From Bradyrhizobium sp. CB3481 (GTDB lineage: Bacteria > Pseudomonadota > Alphaproteobacteria > Rhizobiales > Xanthobacteraceae), in contig NZ_CP121647.1 in NCBI RefSeq assembly GCF_029714305.1, forward strand, positions 6,034,501-6,098,500: 64,000 bases of DNA, written 5' to 3'. Both the position numbers and the translations under genes were made by a program. The notes under the pieces are model-generated. The model had not been told where the DNA came from. It was given only the letters and a program-made list of their open reading frames with translations, and ran no database searches. Positions 62,801 through 64,000 of the stretch are shown piece after piece; position 1 is the stretch's first letter; each line of letters starts with the position of its first letter.

Positions 62801-63069
62801 CCGTCGCCGCCGACCGCACGGACGCGGCGCAGCGAGCCGCGCACGGTCTTGTCGAAGCGCTTCTCGTCGGAGAGCTCGTCGATCAGGTCATGGCCGGAGA
62901 CGATGACGATCGGCGCGCCCATCATGTCGAGCCAGAAGATCGGCCCGAGCTCCTTGGAAAGCCGCACCAGATGCTGCACCGGCGCGTTGGGATCCAGCGA
63001 CAGCATGTTGCCGACGACGGGCTTTTTCGGCGGATGCGGGATTGGGCTCAGTTTATTACCGGACGCCAT
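59833..63069 (-). CDS. Self-sufficient cytochrome P450 - NADPH reductase fusion, CYP102 type
   Basis: A 1078-residue single-chain monooxygenase. P450 domain 1-470: GDGLFTADTTEPNWSKAHNI, I-helix AGHETTSG (271-278), ExxR in KEALRMWPP, heme-binding PFGNGQRACIGRG with Cys413. An Ala-rich linker (about 471-496) leads to an FMN flavodoxin domain from 500 (LLVLYGSNLGTAEELA). The FAD/NADPH reductase domain follows, with RYYSISSSP, GRGVYKGVCSNYL, IGPGTGLAPFRGF and a final VLDVWAGG. The family hydroxylates fatty acids near the omega end at high rate in the cytoplasm. GGGGAGA precedes ATG 63069; the frame above it runs into a repeat. An epoxide-hydrolase-like gene lies upstream on the same strand. Confidence 0.97.
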   Translation of the reverse strand: MASGNKLSPIPHPPKKPVVGNMLSLDPNAPVQHLVRLSKELGPIFWLDMMGAPIVIVSGHDLIDELSDEKRFDKTVRGSLRRVRAVGGDGLFTADTTEPNWSKAHNILLQPFGNRAMQSYHPSMVDIAEQLVKKWERLNPDEEIDVVQDMTALTLDTIGLCGFDYRFNSFYRRDYHPFVEALVRSLETIMMTRGLPLENLWMQKRRKTLAEDVMFMNKMVDEIIAERRGSADTTEVKKDMLGAMMTGVDRSTGEQLDDVNIRYQINTFLIAGHETTSGLLSCTIYALLKHPEVLKKAYEEVDRVLGPDINAKPTYQQVTQLTYITQILKEALRMWPPAPAYGITPLQDETLADGKYKLKKNTFITVLVMALHRDPSVWGPNPDVFDPENFSREAEAKRPINAWKPFGNGQRACIGRGFAMHEAALAIGMILQRFKLLDIHRYQMHLKETLTVKPDGFKIKVRPRGDKDRGAFAGRAAVAAAASNAAAPQARTRPGHNTPLLVLYGSNLGTAEELATRVADLAEVNGFETKLGALDDYVGKLPEQGALLIFCASYNGAAPDNATQFVKWLDSGLAKDAFAKVPYAVFGCGNSDWAATYQSVPRLIDEQLTAHGARSLYGRGEGDARSDLDGQFEKWFAAAAPAAMKELGVDTGFARSADDAPLYSIEPVAPSAVHTIVAQGGVAPMKVQVNSELQSKAGANSDRSTRHIEVQLPPGITYRVGDHLSVVPRNDPALVDSVARRFGFLPGDQIRLQVAEGRRAQLPVGDAVSVGRLLTEFVELQQIATRKQIQIMSEHTRCPVTKPKLLAYVGDDAASSELYRSDVLAKRKAVFDLLEEYPACELPFHAYLEMLSLLAPRYYSISSSPSLDPARCSVTVGVVEAPASSGRGVYKGVCSNYLAGRRVGDSVHATVRETKAGFRLPDDPAVPVIMIGPGTGLAPFRGFLQERAHRKAQGAKLGPAMLFFGCRHPEQDFLYADELKAFAADGITELHTAFSRAEGPKTYVQHQVAAQKDRVWSLIEQGAIIYVCGDGGKMEPDVKAALVAIYREKSGADADAGLRWIDDLGTKNRYVLDVWAGG

Positions 63070-63103
63070 TGTCGAAGTGTCTCCCCTGCCCTTCCCATTC
63101 ACC

Positions 63104-63206
63104 CCGTCATTCCGGGATGGTCCGAAGGACCAGACCCGGAATCTCGAGATTCTCAGGTGCGCAATTGCGCACCATAGTTCGATGCTTCGCATCGCCCCGG
63201 AATGAC
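63104..63206. repeat. Palindromic intergenic repeat, family E
   Basis: CCGTCATTCCGGG ... CCCCGGAATGACG with GGAATCTCGAGATTC and GCGCAATTGCGC inner dyads. It ends two bases before the stop of the next gene. Confidence 0.88.
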
Positions 63207-63208
63207 GC

Positions 63209-64000
63209 TCAACCAAACCGCTTCCTACGCCATTCGATCAGCTTGGCGCTGACCTCATCAGGCTTTTCCTGCTGCGTCCAATGGCCGCTGTCGCGCACGA
63301 GGTATTTCTCGAGATCGGGGACGAGCTTCTCCATGCCGTCAGCGGCCGATGGCGGCAGCACGTGATCGTTTTCGGCCATGATCATCAACGACGGTACCCG
63401 CACGGTGTGGTCCAGCCACTCCGAACGCTGCCAGTTGCGCGACATGTTGCGGTACCAATTGATGCCGCCAGTGAACCCGGTCTTCGTGAAGGTATCGACG
63501 AACACCTTCTTTTCTTCCGGGCTCAGGATCGGCGTGCGCGGATCATGTTTGGCGTCGTAGCCGGCGATCATTTGCGGAAACGCCAGGTTGAGCCTAGGCG
63601 AGGCGCCGACGCCGGCGACCGGCTTGTCTGCGGGCGCAGTGTCGCTGCGCGGCACCGGCTTGCGCATGAAGGCATCAAAGGTCTGCTCGACCCGGCTGCC
63701 GAATATTCGATCGGGTTCGCGCGCCGGGTCCTGAAACTGCACGATATACATCTGGTCGCCAAAGCGCATGCGGAACAGTTCGATGGGATCCGCCGGCGCG
63801 CGGTCCATGTGAGGCGTATTGACGCCGACGACGCCCGCGGTGCGATCGAGATACCGCAGCGGCATCTGCCAGACGATGAAGCCGCCCCAGTCGTGACCGA
63901 CAAAGATCGCCTTGCTGATCTCGAGATGATCGAGCAGGCCGACGAGGTCGCCGGTCAAATGCTCTATGTCGTAGTCCTCGACCGCCTCGGGGCGGTCGGT
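63209..64000 (-). CDS. Epoxide hydrolase-like alpha/beta hydrolase, 5' end outside window
   Basis: The frame stays open to the right edge (TDRPEAVEDYDIEHLTGD), so the ATG-like codon at 63958 is internal and the N-terminus is missing. The elbow VGHDWGGFIVWQ has Asp as nucleophile, as in soluble epoxide hydrolases and haloalkane dehalogenases. AENDHVLPP and DSGHWTQQEKPDEV carry the likely second acid and His. The cap region contains RMFGD-like and NWYRNM segments typical of epoxide hydrolases. It shares strand and spacing with the P450 gene (139-base gap), so an epoxidation-hydrolysis pair is possible. Confidence 0.88.
   Translation of the reverse strand, partial: TDRPEAVEDYDIEHLTGDLVGLLDHLEISKAIFVGHDWGGFIVWQMPLRYLDRTAGVVGVNTPHMDRAPADPIELFRMRFGDQMYIVQFQDPAREPDRIFGSRVEQTFDAFMRKPVPRSDTAPADKPVAGVGASPRLNLAFPQMIAGYDAKHDPRTPILSPEEKKVFVDTFTKTGFTGGINWYRNMSRNWQRSEWLDHTVRVPSLMIMAENDHVLPPSAADGMEKLVPDLEKYLVRDSGHWTQQEKPDEVSAKLIEWRRKRFG

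Noticed and set aside
1..64000. Insertion sequences, prophage, tRNA or rRNA genes
   Set aside because: No transposase, integrase, phage structural gene, tRNA cloverleaf or rRNA segment was recognised on reading both strands.

Overview
The window looks like chromosomal DNA of a Bradyrhizobium-type alphaproteobacterium (Nitrobacteraceae). It is strongly GC-rich and densely coding. It carries many short palindromic intergenic repeats of at least six families. Its gene content fits that group: a self-sufficient CYP102 P450, a complete L-threonate set, several Liv-type genes, a phenylacetate (paa) operon, a two-gene polyhydroxyalkanoate (PHA) synthase and a row of chemoreceptors. The genus is inferred from gene content and repeats; no rRNA or tRNA gene is visible to confirm it.

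Layout. 1-10.5 kb: lipid/aromatic-type catabolic genes (acyl-CoA dehydrogenase cut by the left edge, flavin reductase, two hydrolase-like genes, YghU-type GST, class V aminotransferase fold, Baeyer-Villiger monooxygenase, nitronate monooxygenase, thiolase-like protein). A lower-GC gene of unknown function at 2.5-3.25 kb sits between two copies of the GST tail. 10.6-21.4 kb: an L,D-transpeptidase, then four same-strand methyl-accepting chemotaxis proteins with different sensors but nearly identical signalling ends, with an AraC regulator between the first two. 21.6-25.4 kb: otnK-otnI-ltnD with divergent otnC, a full L-threonate to dihydroxyacetone phosphate route. 25.5-34.4 kb: a Liv-type ABC importer (livF-G-M-H-K), a DUF1445 protein, a divergent LysR regulator, an M20 amidohydrolase and a 2-hydroxyacid dehydrogenase, probably one uptake-and-breakdown unit of unknown substrate. 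34.5-43.9 kb: tartrate/malate-type dehydrogenase, an atypical SDR, arylformamidase-like hydrolase, amidase, MHS-type transporter, sulfite-oxidase-like protein, a hydrolase-OsmC fusion and a YeeE/YedE sulfur transporter.

44.1-52.1 kb: phenylacetate degradation on the minus strand, paaX-paaA-B-C-D-E-I-K plus an MDR oxidoreductase. Palindromic repeats lie between paaB/paaC, paaD/paaE and paaE/paaI. 52.1-58.8 kb: two tandem repeat units, an alpha/beta hydrolase, a DUF445 membrane protein, a phasin, and the overlapping trio short PhaE-like protein - class III PhaC - GNAT acetyltransferase. 59-64 kb: a spermidine-synthase-like protein, a 1078-residue P450-reductase fusion, and an epoxide-hydrolase-like gene cut by the right edge.

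Most notable: the gene inserted at the GST 3' end with flanking ~41-base direct repeats; the unusually short PhaE-like partner of PhaC and a TGCAACAT-type dyad shared upstream of the phasin and a nearby hydrolase; an SDR lacking the classical Ser and Lys; and an L,D-transpeptidase with what looks like a second, inactive YkuD-like domain. No transposase, integrase, CRISPR array or RNA gene was recognised.
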